Shown: positions 44,479 through 57,500, counted from the first letter of the stretch. The stretch is DNA of 64,000 bases from Hypericum androsaemum (GCA_963995505.1 OZ023184.1:19652228-19716227), one strand, 5' to 3'. The notes: generated by a model from the sequence alone, not told the origin. Made by a program: numbers and translations.

Positions 44479-47198
44479 TGTCACACCCCGATAAACAAGG
44501 CATGTCAACCGCCGCGGATAAATATTCCCGCAAGGCATCTTTATTTCTTAACTCATAAAATTCATCCTCAAGTCATAAAATCATAAAGAAAATAGGAAAA
44601 AAAATCTTAAAATAAAAAGCCGAATGAATAAATGCATGTCCTCGCCTCTAGCTCTCACACCCGATCTGTCCCCGTCGCATCTGAAACAAAATACGTATTT
44701 TGCTGAGTTTACGCAACTCAGTAAGCCGAACTCACAATTAAAATACATAAACATGCATACATGATGTACGCAAAATTGCGAACAATTAAACGCACAAGCA
44801 AATAGTATAGTGGTAAGTAAGGTTCTTAGAACTGAGGGTTGAACACTAAATCAAGGCAAATAATTGTGTGAAGCGGGAAAATTAAAGTTTTATAATGATT
44901 GTGAAAGGTCGCAAGTAAATAAACGAGATCGAAAATGCAAATAAAAGACGAGTTGTAAATCAATGGAGATAAACGAGCACGATACCCTTATGGACTACCC
45001 ATCTATGTTGAGACTATGGTTTTTATGAAGTTCTAACTAGTACCCGGAGTGTTCTAATTCATCTCCCTAACGCTTCCGCTCATTAGGATGACAAAACTAA
45101 GCTTGAGTAGTGCATGATTACTAATCAACGCTTCCGCTCATTAATTAGACCAAGAACTAAACTAAACTCAATTATGAAGTTAACTCCTATCGGGTTATCC
45201 CTTAATATCAAGATTCCTCATTAATACCTTAAGACATGTCGATTGACTCTTCCGTTGATTCTAATGCCTTCCGGTCCATTATTATCAACTAACATCATAA
45301 TCTAAGTGATCAAGTTAGATTAAGTATTAAGATCATCAATTAACAACTACTACGAAAGATAATCAAACCATAGCTAACATAGACGAGTAATCACATAATT
45401 AGGGCATCGCACTCACAAGAGAACTACTCGCTAAGCATGTTAACAAAGTACAATAGATTAATGAAGAACATGATAGCAATTAACATAAAGGTGGAGATAG
45501 AGAAAGCTTAGTCGTGATGATCAAGCTTTACCAATCCCCTCCTCGTAGCTAACTGAAATCGCGGCTTTATTAAGCTCCAAAGGCTGTCTCAATATTGCAG
45601 TGAATTGTCTGCCTCCCTAAGACTTATATATAGCCACGAATCTAATACAAAATTAGGAAAACCTATAGGAGGTTAATCTAAATTGGAAGTTTAACTAGCC
45701 AAATAATAATATATTTATGTTATTTGGCCCGTAACAGAGTCGAGTAAATAGAAAACGAATCAAATTTCTAGCAAATTAGGAAGTCTGGAAAGTCTCAGCT
45801 TCGGACAACTGGCGGCCGCTAATGAACTTGCGGCCGCTAGTTGGGTCTTCAATAAATATTCTCGGTCCCCTTACTAGCGATCGCTAGTTCATTAGCAATG
45901 GGGAGGCCTTCCAATTTCACTGGCGGCCGCTAATTAACTCCCCGTCGCTAGTTGGGCTGCACATCTTTATCAAATCTTCGTATTTTTTATTTTTGATCCT
46001 CTTCTGCTCCGAATTTGGCTTCGACTATAAAAGACGAAATGTAGATCTCTCTTCAAACTTTCCAACGGTATCTTATTTGATATAATCGGATACTTGAGCA
46101 TAAAGTTATGACTCATGTAATATAATCTCTCGAAATCACTCCTCCAACGACCTTCATTGAGCTCCAATTTCCTACAAAATATGACAATGGGTAGAAATCC
46201 AATCCTGAACATAAATATACTAAAACGATCATAAGACTTGATATGACATGATGAATATAACTCAAAATATGACTAAACACGCACGAAACATATGACAAAA
46301 TATGAGCGTTTACACACTCATCAATACACAAATTGCACCAAACCGAATCAGAATCAAAGACTCAAACACAGACGGACTCCAGAGTACGACTATCGGGAAC
46401 CTGTGGGGCACAGAAGACAAATCTTTCACGCTAAAGGCACAAAAACGAAAGGACAGTCTCACCATAGGGCACAGATATCACTGATGCTCACATAGAGTAC
46501 GAAAATCCAGAGTACTCTACGGGCACAGAAGCATCGGGATAATCTCGACCAGAACAGACAGAACAGACACGGATCACATGGCAGAATACATCCACTCGAA
46601 TACAGATCGCATGGCAGAATCAGAATACATGGCAGAATGCAGATCATGGTAGAATACGAAACTAGTACATATCACAATCAAATACGGACAGAATACGAAC
46701 ATACGAATGACATACCACCCAAATACGGACGAAATATGTCCCAATATGCTCATACAACAACAAAATACAGCATTTACGACCTAAAAGGTATAGAGGTTCG
46801 ACTTACCTCGTTTCCTTCTAACCTAACCTCGTCAATCCGCGTCTCTCCTAATTTCCGGCGTCCTCCTCGAGTCCCTACAGATTTGTGATGAATCAAGCAC
46901 TACGATTTATCCCCAAACTTCAGCGATTCACAACAGATTCGGACAAGACAGCTTACCCTAGCGTCTCGGAAGGTGCCGTCGTGTTCTCCCTCGTCCCTGG
47001 GCTCGCTCGGAAGATCTCCTCTACCTTGAAAGAGAGAAAACAGAATTTCAGAAGGGTAAGTTTTAGGGTTTCGTCCAGCCTTTTTTTATAGGCGAAGCTA
47101 GGGTTAACATTTGACAAAAATTCAGTTTAATCCCTGGACAAATTACAGTTTGCTACCCCTAACTTTTAATTATTCATTATGGTTTCCTGGTTCTCACA
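44479..47198. mobile_element. outer solo LTR interrupted by a second solo LTR
   Basis: The outer LTR starts TGTCACACCCCGATAAAC and ends CCTGGTTCTCACA. It is flanked by a perfect 5-bp TSD TTCAT (44474-44478 and 47199-47203). Removing the nested element and one TSD copy leaves about 1.15 kb. The TGTCACACCCCG start and TTCTCACA end are typical of a widespread plant LTR-retrotransposon type. No gag-pol sequence is present. Open frames in the right half are chance. Confidence 0.8.
44762..46323. mobile_element. solo LTR, copy B of the 2.6 kb family (1562 bp), nested
   Basis: It begins TGATGTACGC and ends CACACTCATCA, homologous to 2622-4163 over its length. A perfect 5-bp TSD ATACA lies at 44757-44761 and 46324-46328. 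It is inserted in the outer solo LTR. Its GC module (45810-45960) has three GCGGCCGC sites and a 16-bp perfect palindrome, replacing the GGCGCCCGCC repeats of copy A. Confidence 0.85.
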
Positions 47199-47487
47199 TT
47201 CATAATACCCAAAAATACAATTCCTATAATTGTCAGCTTCGAAATTATAAAATCGCTAATTAATTAGTACGTGGTCACTAGTTTGTTTACTATTAATTAA
47301 GTCTACTTTAGTTATAATAACCGTAAAGTTTGAAAAAATGGAATAACTAATAAAATGTATTACAAAAAAATTCGGCTCAGTCTTCAGTTCGAACAATTAA
47401 TAATATTTTAATATAAATATTTATTACAAAAATATTATCACCATTAAAAGTTTTATCCAACTCAGATAGCTTAATTGTGTAATCACT

Positions 47488-48080
47488 GTTTTAAAAATCA
47501 CGATTCGATCGGTTGTCCGACCAATTGGGTAGCTACTAAGACCAATTCTGGGCCAATTTTGACTAGAAATCAGAGGGGGTTTGACCGCTCAAAATACGAT
47601 CGTAGTGCTTGGTCAAACGACTCCGAGTGACTCTGTTCACACCGAACAAGAAAAATAATATTTAATTTCTATTTTGTCTGATTAAATTGAGAACCAACAT
47701 CTCCACTTCTACAATCGGGGCCTAAACATCATCTTTGGATCACAATAAATTTATATTATCAACAATTCTCAATAATATGTCAACTAAGTCAAACAAATTT
47801 GACTATTATGTCAAACAAGAAAATCGGTATCATCATATTCATTTACTTCTAGACTTATTAAATTAATGTTTGAAGATATTGTTTGGATAATTTGTATATC
47901 AAAGTTGGTGAATATTATAACTTATTTAGTATTTTATCATTTTTATTCTAAATTATATTTGTTTCACTTTTAAAAAAAAGTTTCGGTGTGACCGGCAATC
48001 CGATCACGTAGACCTGATAAATTTAAAAAATTAAAAATTTCCGGATCACTTCGCGGTTCGATTTATCGAATACATTCCTG
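47488..48080 (-). repeat. member of a GGTCCGACC-ended interspersed repeat family (copy 1)
   Basis: The left end GTTTTAAAAATCACGATTCG is followed by a GGTTGTCCGACC motif. An internal block containing TTCTCAATAATATGTCAA is the reverse complement of a block in 58350-58965. The right boundary is uncertain. No coding sequence. Confidence 0.5.
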
Positions 48081-48154
48081 TTAAGAAAAAGTCACTCGAC
48101 GGACTTTGAAAGCGACTTCTACCGGATATGTCTCCTGGGAAGTTATTATTTCAC

Positions 48155-48581
48155 GGGTATGGATTGGGTACGGAATGCCACTATTCTGAACCGTTTGGAA
48201 TGAAGACACGCGGGGACTTTTTTGTAAACGCGCTAAAATATAGGGACCAAAATAAAAAAAGCCACGCACAAACACAGGCCGGATACAAATGACATTATCA
48301 CATAACTGCGCATGCCAGTATCATGTAACTGCACATGCCAGTATCACATAACAGTGCATGCCAGTGTGACCTTTTTGCAAAAATGCTAAAATATGGGGAC
48401 CAAAATGAGAAAACTATGTGTGCTATTATCATCAACGGGGACTTGCCGTTCTCACAAAAACAAATGCAATTATCACATAACTGCGCTTGCCATTATCACA
48501 TACTTGCGCTTGCCGCTGCGGTCCCCCTTCAGTCCAAACCGTCCAGAATCAATTCCTTCACTCCGTACCCAATCCAAACCC
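48155..48581. repeat. inverted repeat pair around the minisatellite
   Basis: GGGTATGGATTGGGTACGGA at 48155-48174 is inverted at 48562-48581 with one or two mismatches; the match extends to 23 bp. It may be the subterminal repeat of a decayed element. No TSD found. Confidence 0.55.
48296..48514. repeat. 23-bp minisatellite with RY-like GCATGC cores (3 + 2 copies)
   Basis: TATCACATAACTGCGCATGC followed by CAG is repeated head to tail at 48296-48318, 48319-48341 and 48342-48364. Two further diverged units lie at 48471-48493 and 48494-48514. The units of the first group match closely. They lie between an inverted repeat pair at 48155-48177 and 48559-48581. Confidence 0.85.
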
Positions 48582-48699
48582 ATTATTTCACACAGAAATC
48601 TGCAAAAAATAATCATAGAATCTCTATTATGGATATATGCCCGCGCATGGGATCATTCCGATAATAGAGACTCGAGAGTATAATAAAATCAAATATTTG

Positions 48700-51600
48700 G
48701 AACAACAAAATCATTATCCCAAACTAAGGACTCGAAAGGGTAATTTGCCTAAAAATATTTACCTGATGGTCATTTTTTAAATTTTATATTGAGTTGCTTG
48801 TGTTCGGATTGGAATGCCACGGTTACTCCGTAATAAAAATAATTATTGTAAAAAGGAAAGCTTTGCAGAGTTAATTTGGGATTTAAAAAGTAGGAAAAGA
48901 AAAAGTCAACGATTGTAAATTTGCATTTTCATCTCGTGCTGCGGGTATACCGTATATAAGACCGTAATCTCGTCAAACGCCACGAACCTTATACCTGCTG
49001 TCCAAGAAGGTGGGACCCACACATCAATGGGAAGGATTACGCCACGTTGCCTCCCCAAACTACCGTGTACCCTAACATTTTGTAGGAACAGATTTAACGT
49101 GTTAATTTTTTAATTTTTGGGTCTTCGAATGTGTGCTTAATGATTGAAATTTAATTAAAAATTTTGTTTTAAGATTTACGAATGTATAAATATTATTCGG
49201 TCTCTAAAATAGAGTTTGATAATACTCGATTATAAATATTATATTAAAAATTTGTCTATTTAAGACTATTGGTAATGAAGACAACAGCTAAATGGCTATT
49301 TGGCGGAACTTTTTAGACTCAATGCTTAAAGTATAAAATTTACCATTCATATATTAAACTGTGTTTAACTCATATTTTTATAATTGTAATAAAGTCCCAT
49401 TTTTTAAATATAAATTTATATTCATTTAACGTTTGAATCATAATCTTATACTCCGTGTATAAATTTTCACATCGTTATTTACTATTTAAATTAGATCTCG
49501 GGTTTAAACTTTTAGGCACAAATAATATTCATTTTATTTGCTCTCAGAGGACTGTTCGTCTTGTCTGGACGACTGGACCTGCGTTATACGGTGTTTTTTC
49601 CAATCCTACTTTCCTCGTCGCAACCACGTCAAAGTTGCCAATCTTTGGTGTTTGGCTAGTTGCCTAATTGACGTTGAGAGGAAGGAAATGGAAGGAGATG
49701 GTCACTTTAGTGGTCATGTAGTATTCAAACACACACTAAGTCAATTAATACAGATTTGAGCATGGTAAGATTTTGAATCGTAATAAAACTATTTCAACAA
49801 TCATTTTAATATTAATGCGTACCCAAATATCCGCAAACTATTATTCACGAACTCGAGAGTTTGCGTTAGTTGATTTGTTAACAAGCATGTGACAAGCTTT
49901 AATTTGCCAACCCCTTATCTGGTGAAGGCCGATTCTTAAATCTCGGCGCGGGCGTAGACCAATTTGCCACTGCCGACTTGCCTACGAGCCTGTTATATTA
50001 TCGGAAAGTTCTTGTCAACGTCCCGTTTAGAACAGTATTGTGTTGGGACCATTACAAGATTGGTCGAAGTTTTGGTTACGGCTCATGAATTATTATTATT
50101 ACAACCAAAGATTCGAAAATCCAGCATTTCGCCTACCTAAAATTTCACTTTTTGTGGTTGACTGAGAATGTTAAGTCATTGACCAATTAGATGAGAGAGA
50201 GAGGGATGTCAAGACTCCAGAGAGGTGATTATTGACACGGCAATAGGTTATTAGAGTGGGATGGGCCGACCCTCTGTATGTGGCCTATCTCAAACATATG
50301 ATACACTATTCAAACAATTTTTTTCCGGTAGTACACTATTCAAACAATTAGATGATCCACATCGTCTAACACATAGATCAGCCAATACATAATTGTTCTA
50401 ATTTATATAAAAATTTCGAATTGAGTTAAAACAACGTAGATGCATTTAATCTGATGACCAATTTTGTATTCAAATTTAACTAGAATATGAATTAATCAAT
50501 TTAATAAAATAAAATTATCAATGAATAATAAGATTAATTGGTGATAGAATTATTCTAATTTAATAAGATTTCAAATTTGAGTCTTTGATAACATAACCAT
50601 GTTAAATAATTGTCGAGAGAATTTTGACACTGTTTAAAAATCATACCAGTACAAATTTATATTAATCTGTCTAAAATGGAAGAATTATGTACAGTTAAAG
50701 CAGACAGGAAGTGTTTTGTTTTATAATTGACAAATTCTTTAAACTTGTGGTTCCCTTTCACTATTTGCCTATCTACCTGACATCTTAGGTGGAAGTATTC
50801 CAGACGCAACTGTGCAGAAACGCGGCTGGTTCTTATTTAATTATGATTCTTTTTGTATGATTTTTAAGAGTGAAACAACCTGGAAAAGGTATATAATTAT
50901 AATGAAGTCCTTGGAGTGCGGTTCTATTCTGAGAAGTGTACAGAGCTAATTTACATCTACTTGCGCAGATAAAATGTGGGTTGCATTTAAATTTGACATG
51001 TCTGGTTTAAATTTCCGTATGGATCTCTGCCGAAAAATATGGAAGAAAATACAAAATATATTTTTATTGATATCCTGAACACTAATCGGTAGAATTTTTT
51101 AATGGTGATACTCTTCCAACAAATATTTAATATTGATACATTTATAAGAATTCGAACTCGATATATCTTAACTAACGTAAAATAATTATGTTAATTTAAG
51201 TATTTGTTATCCTCGAAAATTAATTTTCAATGGGTAGTAGTGCTTGAGAACTGTAACATTTAGATTGCAGGCTGCCCAGTGTATAAATGCCATTAAACGG
51301 AATAAACAATTATTAAAATAATGGAATAAAAATCTACGGCTGACGCATAAATTCCGTTAGAACGGGAGGTAATAATGTAGTATATTTCCTCAGATAAAAA
51401 TGGAATATTTAAGAAACTCTTGATAGCAATTTTGGCTTTTATCATGGCCATTGGATGAGGAAAGAGCATCGATTAATCCTCCTATAATTTTTGTGAAGTT
51501 AGATCATTCTTTTATAGGTTCATTTAAGTATTTATACTCAGAATTTCGATTTGGGTTGTTAGAAATCATAACATTAATTGAGCCAGATATTCACAAATTT

Positions 51601-53700
51601 ATAAATTAAAAGGTAGCACCGATTTGAGTGGTCAAATTCAGGAAACTGGATTGAGTGGAGATTAAATAAAATTTGTTTCCAGATAGGGATTAAATATTGA
51701 ACCGTCAGATTTGATTATCTTTAAATCCGATGGTCAATAACTTATCAGGTGATAATAATTTACATGTGAAGTAATATTGATTTGCATGTGAAGTGATATT
51801 AATTTGCACAAAATTAGTTTGTATGTGAAGTGATATTGATGTACATATAAAATGATATTGGTTTGCATTAGTCTCATAACCAAGTCCCACCAAATCCGCC
51901 CCAAATTCAGATGTCTCACGTCCTCGCAATCATCCAATCCAGCGACCTACCTAGCTCCGGTAAATAAAGTTCTACAGTTTTGATTAAATTCGTATTAAAA
52001 GAAAAAAGAGACGCTAACAATTATGTGGTGTTTACATAAGTACATTTGCCCAGAAGACAAAGAGTACGTAATTAATTAACGAAATTACACGGTTTAATTT
52101 AAAAGAAATTTGGTGCATTATCAATCCAAGAAAACGATTAAAGAACTGTAAAAAAAAGAAACGATTAAAGAGGGCGCGGCGGTGACAAAGTCATACTTTT
52201 CCAGCTTAGCAGCTACCACGTGTTTTGACCTGCAACAGCAGGTTGCCGGTCCCCCACTTGGAACGCCACCGCTCCGCCATTTGCAATGACCTTTTCGGTA
52301 CCTTTACACTTAACCAATATTTTAGGTGAGATCATACCGATATTAATGTACTCGATTTTATTAAAACTCCAAAATTAAACATTTGGACCAAAATAGTACT
52401 AAGATGGATAAGTTCATAGAAAGTCAATGTATTGTATCCATCTCTTTAAAAACCAAAGTTTTTAAAAACGATCCGGAGAATAATTAGTTATAGCAATATA
52501 TTAACCATGTTAATATCACGGTGAAAATAAGAGGACGTTGCAAAAAAAGTCACAAGTGTCATTAACTCTTTCTATTAACTCGGTCGTACTGGTAATTTGT
52601 TCATGCATTAACTCTGAAAAAAGACTACTTTTTTTTTCTGGCATACAAGTAGTACCAAACATGTACAAGAGTGTTTAATTAACTTCCAAAGGGGCTATAT
52701 AATTCAACCACAAGTTGGACTAATTAATTGCCTTTTTTATTTTACAAAACAAATTGCTTTTTTTAAGAGAGACTATCTTTTTGTTGAAAGATTTTATAAG
52801 CACTCGTTTACTTGGCTAATTAAAATTTCAACATAATTTTCTAATATCTCGAATTCAAAATCTTTTGATTAAAATAAATATTCTATCGGGTTGATTTCTT
52901 TTCAAACGTATCTGCGGATGCAGGTTTATAATTGTCATAAATTATAGTTTCACATTTCCAATTTTTTTTACCAGTTTTAGCATGAATTGCTGGGATGCAA
53001 ACTTATCTACATTTTAAGAAAAACGGATTGTCCAATTTTTTACTCCGTTTAGTAACTGCTTATTTATAATTTCAAAATTCATAAGCTGTCATTTGTTATC
53101 TATAAGCGTTCAAACAATGTATTTTGCGTTATGATGATCAAATTAAATACAATATGCTTACTTGCTTAAATTGTTTTTAGGGGTATACTTGCTTAATTTC
53201 AGGGTGCCAATTTTTGTTATTATATCATCAGATTAACTCGAATATACTTATTATTGTTTAAAATTTAGTAAAAATAGGGTTGACACTATTTGAACTTAAA
53301 AAATCAAGTGATTTCGATGAATAAATTATTACTATTTGTTCTAAAAAATAGAAAAAGGAAAACTATTATATCATCCAATTATCATGTAAGAAAGCGACAA
53401 TACAAATTTACAATACCTCCTTAAACCGTTGAGACAAGCGTTACCGGTTGAAAACCGGTACCCACTCATATACGCACACGCATAGTTGTTGAGCGGGCCC
53501 CACAGAGCCACCCCTCTTATCGCCTCCACCGTGGCGGATGACGGCGGCAGCCACCACCACTGACCACTGCCAGCGGCGGAGAGAGAAAATAAGACAAGAC
53601 ACAAAAATCAAAACAACACGTTTAACAATCTTACTATAAGGTTAATGTCCTCGCCAATTCATCTAAATTATTGTTAGTGTAAAATGATTTTTTATTAATA
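48700..53700. other. long AT-rich intergenic region
   Basis: No gene recognised. It includes a degenerate minisatellite at about 51755-51873. A small GC-rich patch lies at 52165-52275 with one CACGTG, and a GC-rich stretch at 53440-53590. None could be linked to a gene. Confidence 0.45.
51755..51873. repeat. degenerate ~23-30 bp tandem repeat
   Basis: Variants of TTTGCATGTGAAGTGATATT recur about four times with interruptions. Confidence 0.6.
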
Positions 53701-54825
53701 AGATTGTAGATTACTAAGAAGGAGACTCACTACCGCTGTTTTTAGTTTTTACGTTATTGTAAAGAATTAAGTGGAAAAGGGAGACAGAAAAAGGAGGAGA
53801 GGATTTCAAGAGAGAGATAAAAAGAGGAGAGAGAGAGAGAAGGGTCTCTTGAAAATAAAAAGGGATTATAAGGAAGGAAGGCCCCTCCCGAAAAAAAACC
53901 AAAGCCCCCACTTCTGATTTGAGAATCCAAAGGACAACTAATGCACAGACCGCAACTCAGAAAAGAGAACTAACTAACTTAGAACTCGAAGAACAGAAAC
54001 TGAGGGGAGAGAGAGAGAGAGAGAGAGATTTTCTTACTTTCTTTCTTTCTTTCTCATCCTTCTTTTTGTGAAATTACTGTTCGGCCCTTCCCCTCTTCTT
54101 ATCCAATAACCGTAAGTCCCTCCCCTCCCCTCCCCTCCCCTCCATTTGCATTACTGTGTTTTCCCCTTCCCTTCAAAATATTTTTTTTTTGCTTCACTTC
54201 ACTTCGTTGCTTCTATCTATGTTCCTTAAATTTGTTGTTTTTGGGTATAGAACAGATCTGAATTTAGTCATCTTCCAAGATTATCGATCGTTGGTTTCTA
54301 TGAGCTCCGGGATTTGCATGAGAAGAGAGATCTGGATACCCTTTAATCTTTCGAAGCTCAAGTTTCGATCTTTATCCCATTTTTTGGCCCCTTTGTTCAT
54401 TCAGTGAATTGGGTTCTTCTTCTTCTTCTTTAATACCCATTTATCTTTTTGGGATCATTGATTCCTTTGGGGAATTAATCAATTTGGCCGTTTCTAGTTC
54501 TGGGTTTTCTTTTTTTCCCGTTGCTATGCGTCTCCGAGCAATAAAGATGTGATCTTTCTTTGCGGTTTCGGCTTAATTTTTAGGTTCGGCACTTGTTCCT
54601 TTTGCTTCTGGTGCTTGCTTGTTTGAGGCAACAAACAGGCCTTTTGACAGTGTTTCTTTTGTTGTCTCAATAGGGAGGGAATGAATGATTCAATAACATG
54701 AGAGCTGACTCTGTCTGGTGCTCGGATTCGCGGCGGATACCTTGTCGGAGTTGTATAGTGGTTGCAAGGAGGAAGGGATTGTGGAGCTATTGATTGTCTC
54801 TCCTCTTGTTTAACCGGCCCGAGAC
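53701..54825 (+). promoter_or_regulatory. promoter, 5' leader and probable 5'UTR intron of the kelch F-box gene
   Basis: A (GA)11 run lies at 54007-54028 and a TTTC repeat at about 54036-54053. A C-rich tract of five TCCCC-type units lies at 54117-54143. CC/GTAAGT near 54112 is a good donor, and TTGTTGTCTCAATAG before GGAGGG near 54674 is a good acceptor. A leader intron of about 560 bp is therefore inferred. Open frames inside it are short and not conserved. Confidence 0.45.
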
Positions 54826-56118
54826 ATGTTGGAGGGTCGGCCCTGTCTGGTTCCGACGGTATTTGGTAGCTCTTGCCAGCCAGATTCCCAGTGGTCTTTC
54901 ATGAGCTGCCAGATTCTTGGTGGCGGTGGGGGGAAGCGTCCTCTAGATGACTCCGGGGATGATTATCCCCCATTCAAGTCTCGCAGGCTGCCTGAGTCGT
55001 CAGAGAGCTCGAGCGAGCAGTCTGATGATGATCAAACGGGGCAATCATCTGATTCTCCCGGGTCTCTTATTGATGCCATTGGCAGGGATATTTCCATCGA
55101 CTGTCTCATTCGGTGCTCTAGGTCTGATTACGGGTCCATAGCATCGCTTAACAGGAGCTTCCGGTCTTTGATCAGAAGCGGAGAAATATACATGCTGAGA
55201 CAACAACGTGGTGTGATTGAACACTGGGTGTACTTCTCTTGCCAACTGCTCGAGTGGGAGGCCTTTGATCCCATTAGCCGAAGGTGGATGCATTTGCCAC
55301 AGATGACTTCTAACGAGTGTTTCATGTTCTCTGATAAGGAGTCCTTGGGCGTCGGGACGGAACTTCTTGTATTTGGTAAGGAGGTGATGTCCCATGTTAT
55401 TTATAGGTATAGCATCTTGACTAATTCGTGGACTTCTGGGATGAGGATGAATGCTCCCAGATGTCTTTTTGGATCTGCTAGCCTTGGCGAAATCGCCATT
55501 TTGGCTGGTGGTTGTGATTCCCTCGGGAAAATCTTGGACTCCGCTGAGATGTATAATTCCGAGACACAAACATTTACGATGTTGCCTAACATGAATAAAC
55601 CTAGGAAGATGTGTTCGGCAGTCTTTATGGACAGGAAGTTTTATGTGATTGGGGGAATTGGGGGTAGTGATTCAAAGCTCCTTTCTTGCGGAGAGGAGTA
55701 TGATCTGGAAACCAAGAGGTGGACCGAAATCCCAAATATGTCCCCCGGACGTGGAGGGGCTGACAGAGAGGCAGAGGCACCTGCAGCTACTGAGGCTCCG
55801 CCTTTGCTTGCTGTGGTCAAGAACGAACTTTATGCTGCTGACCATGCTGATATGGAGTTGAAGAAGTACGATAAAAAGGAAAAATCATGGCGTACAATAG
55901 GGCGCTTGCCTGAGCGAGCTGTATCGATGAATGGTTGGGGTCTCGCATTTCGGGCATGTGGGGATCGGCTTATTGTTATTGGTGGACCTAGGACTTCTGG
56001 AGAAGGTTTTATAGAGCTCAATGAATGGATTCCAGATGAAGGCCCCCCGCAATGGAGGTTGCTTGCTAGAAAACGGTCGGGAAATTTTGTCTATAATTGC
56101 GCGGTTATGGGTTGCTGA
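54826..56118 (+). CDS. F-box/kelch-repeat protein (At1g26930/At1g74510 type), 430 aa, intronless CDS
   Basis: Start MLEGRPCLVPTVFGSSCQ, with the MLEG..CL.. opening typical of this subfamily. Residues 36-80 are a low-complexity acidic/Ser linker with a KSRR basic patch. A degenerate F-box-like segment spans about 80-125 (SLIDAIGRDISIDCLIRCSR, then ASLNRSFRSLIRSGE). WVYFSC (134-139) leads into the kelch domain. Blades with GG pairs appear around 228-229, 277-281 and 386-387, each with a downstream Trp or aromatic residue (for example YDLETKRWTEIPNM). The protein ends ARKRSGNFVYNCAVMGC. Such proteins are expected to act as substrate receptors of SCF ubiquitin ligases; the substrate is unknown. 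No internal damage. Expression is probably shaped by the 5'UTR intron and CT-rich leader. Confidence 0.93.
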   Translation: MLEGRPCLVPTVFGSSCQPDSQWSFMSCQILGGGGGKRPLDDSGDDYPPFKSRRLPESSESSSEQSDDDQTGQSSDSPGSLIDAIGRDISIDCLIRCSRSDYGSIASLNRSFRSLIRSGEIYMLRQQRGVIEHWVYFSCQLLEWEAFDPISRRWMHLPQMTSNECFMFSDKESLGVGTELLVFGKEVMSHVIYRYSILTNSWTSGMRMNAPRCLFGSASLGEIAILAGGCDSLGKILDSAEMYNSETQTFTMLPNMNKPRKMCSAVFMDRKFYVIGGIGGSDSKLLSCGEEYDLETKRWTEIPNMSPGRGGADREAEAPAATEAPPLLAVVKNELYAADHADMELKKYDKKEKSWRTIGRLPERAVSMNGWGLAFRACGDRLIVIGGPRTSGEGFIELNEWIPDEGPPQWRLLARKRSGNFVYNCAVMGC

Positions 56119-57500
56119 TACAATTGGCCGTTCCTAAAACTTAGGAACTTACGACCGTATCTTCTTCGGTGGCATCTCCATGCATGGACAGATCCAATGG
56201 GTAATTTTCCTCCCTGTTTCATTTAATATCTTTCCCTATGCTGGTGGGATCGTGAACAACTTGGGATCTTACTCAGAAATTGAATAGAAATACATTGGTT
56301 GAGGGAAGTCTTGAGGTCCTCTCTCTCTTTTTTTTTCCTGTTTCTTCAAAACTTTTTATTTTGTTTTTTCCTGTTGGAATTCTTACTTCCCCATTATCAG
56401 TGACATGAGAAATTTCAAAGGCTCATGATGCGTAACACAGGAATAGGCGGTAATAATTGAAGTACCAACACAATTTGCCGGTTGTCATTTGACGTCCCGC
56501 TCGCTAATGCCCTTATTTTGCTCATCTGGGTTCTCCTTCGAAGAAGAACATATGACTAGTGATGTGGGGTTCTAATGATCTTTGATTTTGTTTTTATTGG
56601 CTTTGGTGGAGAAAATAAGTTACCAAAAACATGTAATCTTGTATCATGTCTCATGTACTGATCACATTTTATCAATCCACTTGATGGCATTTCATCAGAA
56701 TGATTTATTTCGTTACAGTTTGTTCTTACCATTTCGTTTTGCAAGTTTCGCCACTGTTGTTGCTTGCGAAACTAGGTTCCGGTGAATCCCTCGATGACTC
56801 CAGGTAGCTCTTCCTGTTAAATCCTTTCTGCTGTAAAAAGCTTTCTCTCATTCATAATTTTTATTGGATTCGAATTTTGCATTCGTTGATCAAGCATTTA
56901 CTGTTTCTTCGACTCGCGACATGTCGAAACCTATTGTGGACACCTATTGTGGACAAGCCTGTTCTTTCTTTGTCAGCAAGAAGTTCTAATGGCACCTCTT
57001 CTGTTAAATAGGCCTCTGAACTTGTGGCCAGGTCCTGGAGAATCAGTCATATGCTAGAAATGTGTTTCAAGTTGTTTGCGCGGACTGCAGCTAACCGTGA
57101 CAGTTGCAGAAACTTCAGATATGAACACTTCGGATGTTCGTCGATGCATTGCATACGACTCGTATTTGGTTAAGCACGTTTAGATTTGCTGGTTTCGTTC
57201 CGTCTTTGCTGCTCGGTCAAATCGGCATAGCCATCCCGGACTTGGCATACTCTTCTCTACGGCTTTTCCTGGAAGATGTTCTGTTGTTTCTGTGGGCAAA
57301 GTTCTGAGTTTGTTGAAGGGGAATTGGCTGCCTGCCTGCCCTTAGATTGAAATGATAAACTAGTTGGCGATGATTTCCCTGATGTGCTTTTCCAACTCCG
57401 GCATCCATCGGAGTCGGTATATTTAAAGGTTAGAATTTTAATATTTCCGAGGCTAAAAGCCTCATTCGCGAAATGGAATCTTTAATGCCATCGTCTCTCT
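56119..57500 (+). other. 3'UTR and downstream flank of the kelch gene
   Basis: No other coding sequence is supported. A possible donor (GGGTAATTTTCC at about 56200) could mark a 3'UTR intron or alternative end, but this is unproven. The polyadenylation site could not be fixed. Confidence 0.4.

Noticed and set aside
46292..47091. Open frames in the right half of the outer solo LTR
   Set aside because: They lie between the inner LTR and the outer LTR end and match no protein family; chance frames.
55045..55569. Minus-strand 174-codon frame opposite the kelch gene
   Set aside because: Antisense shadow of the conserved kelch coding frame.
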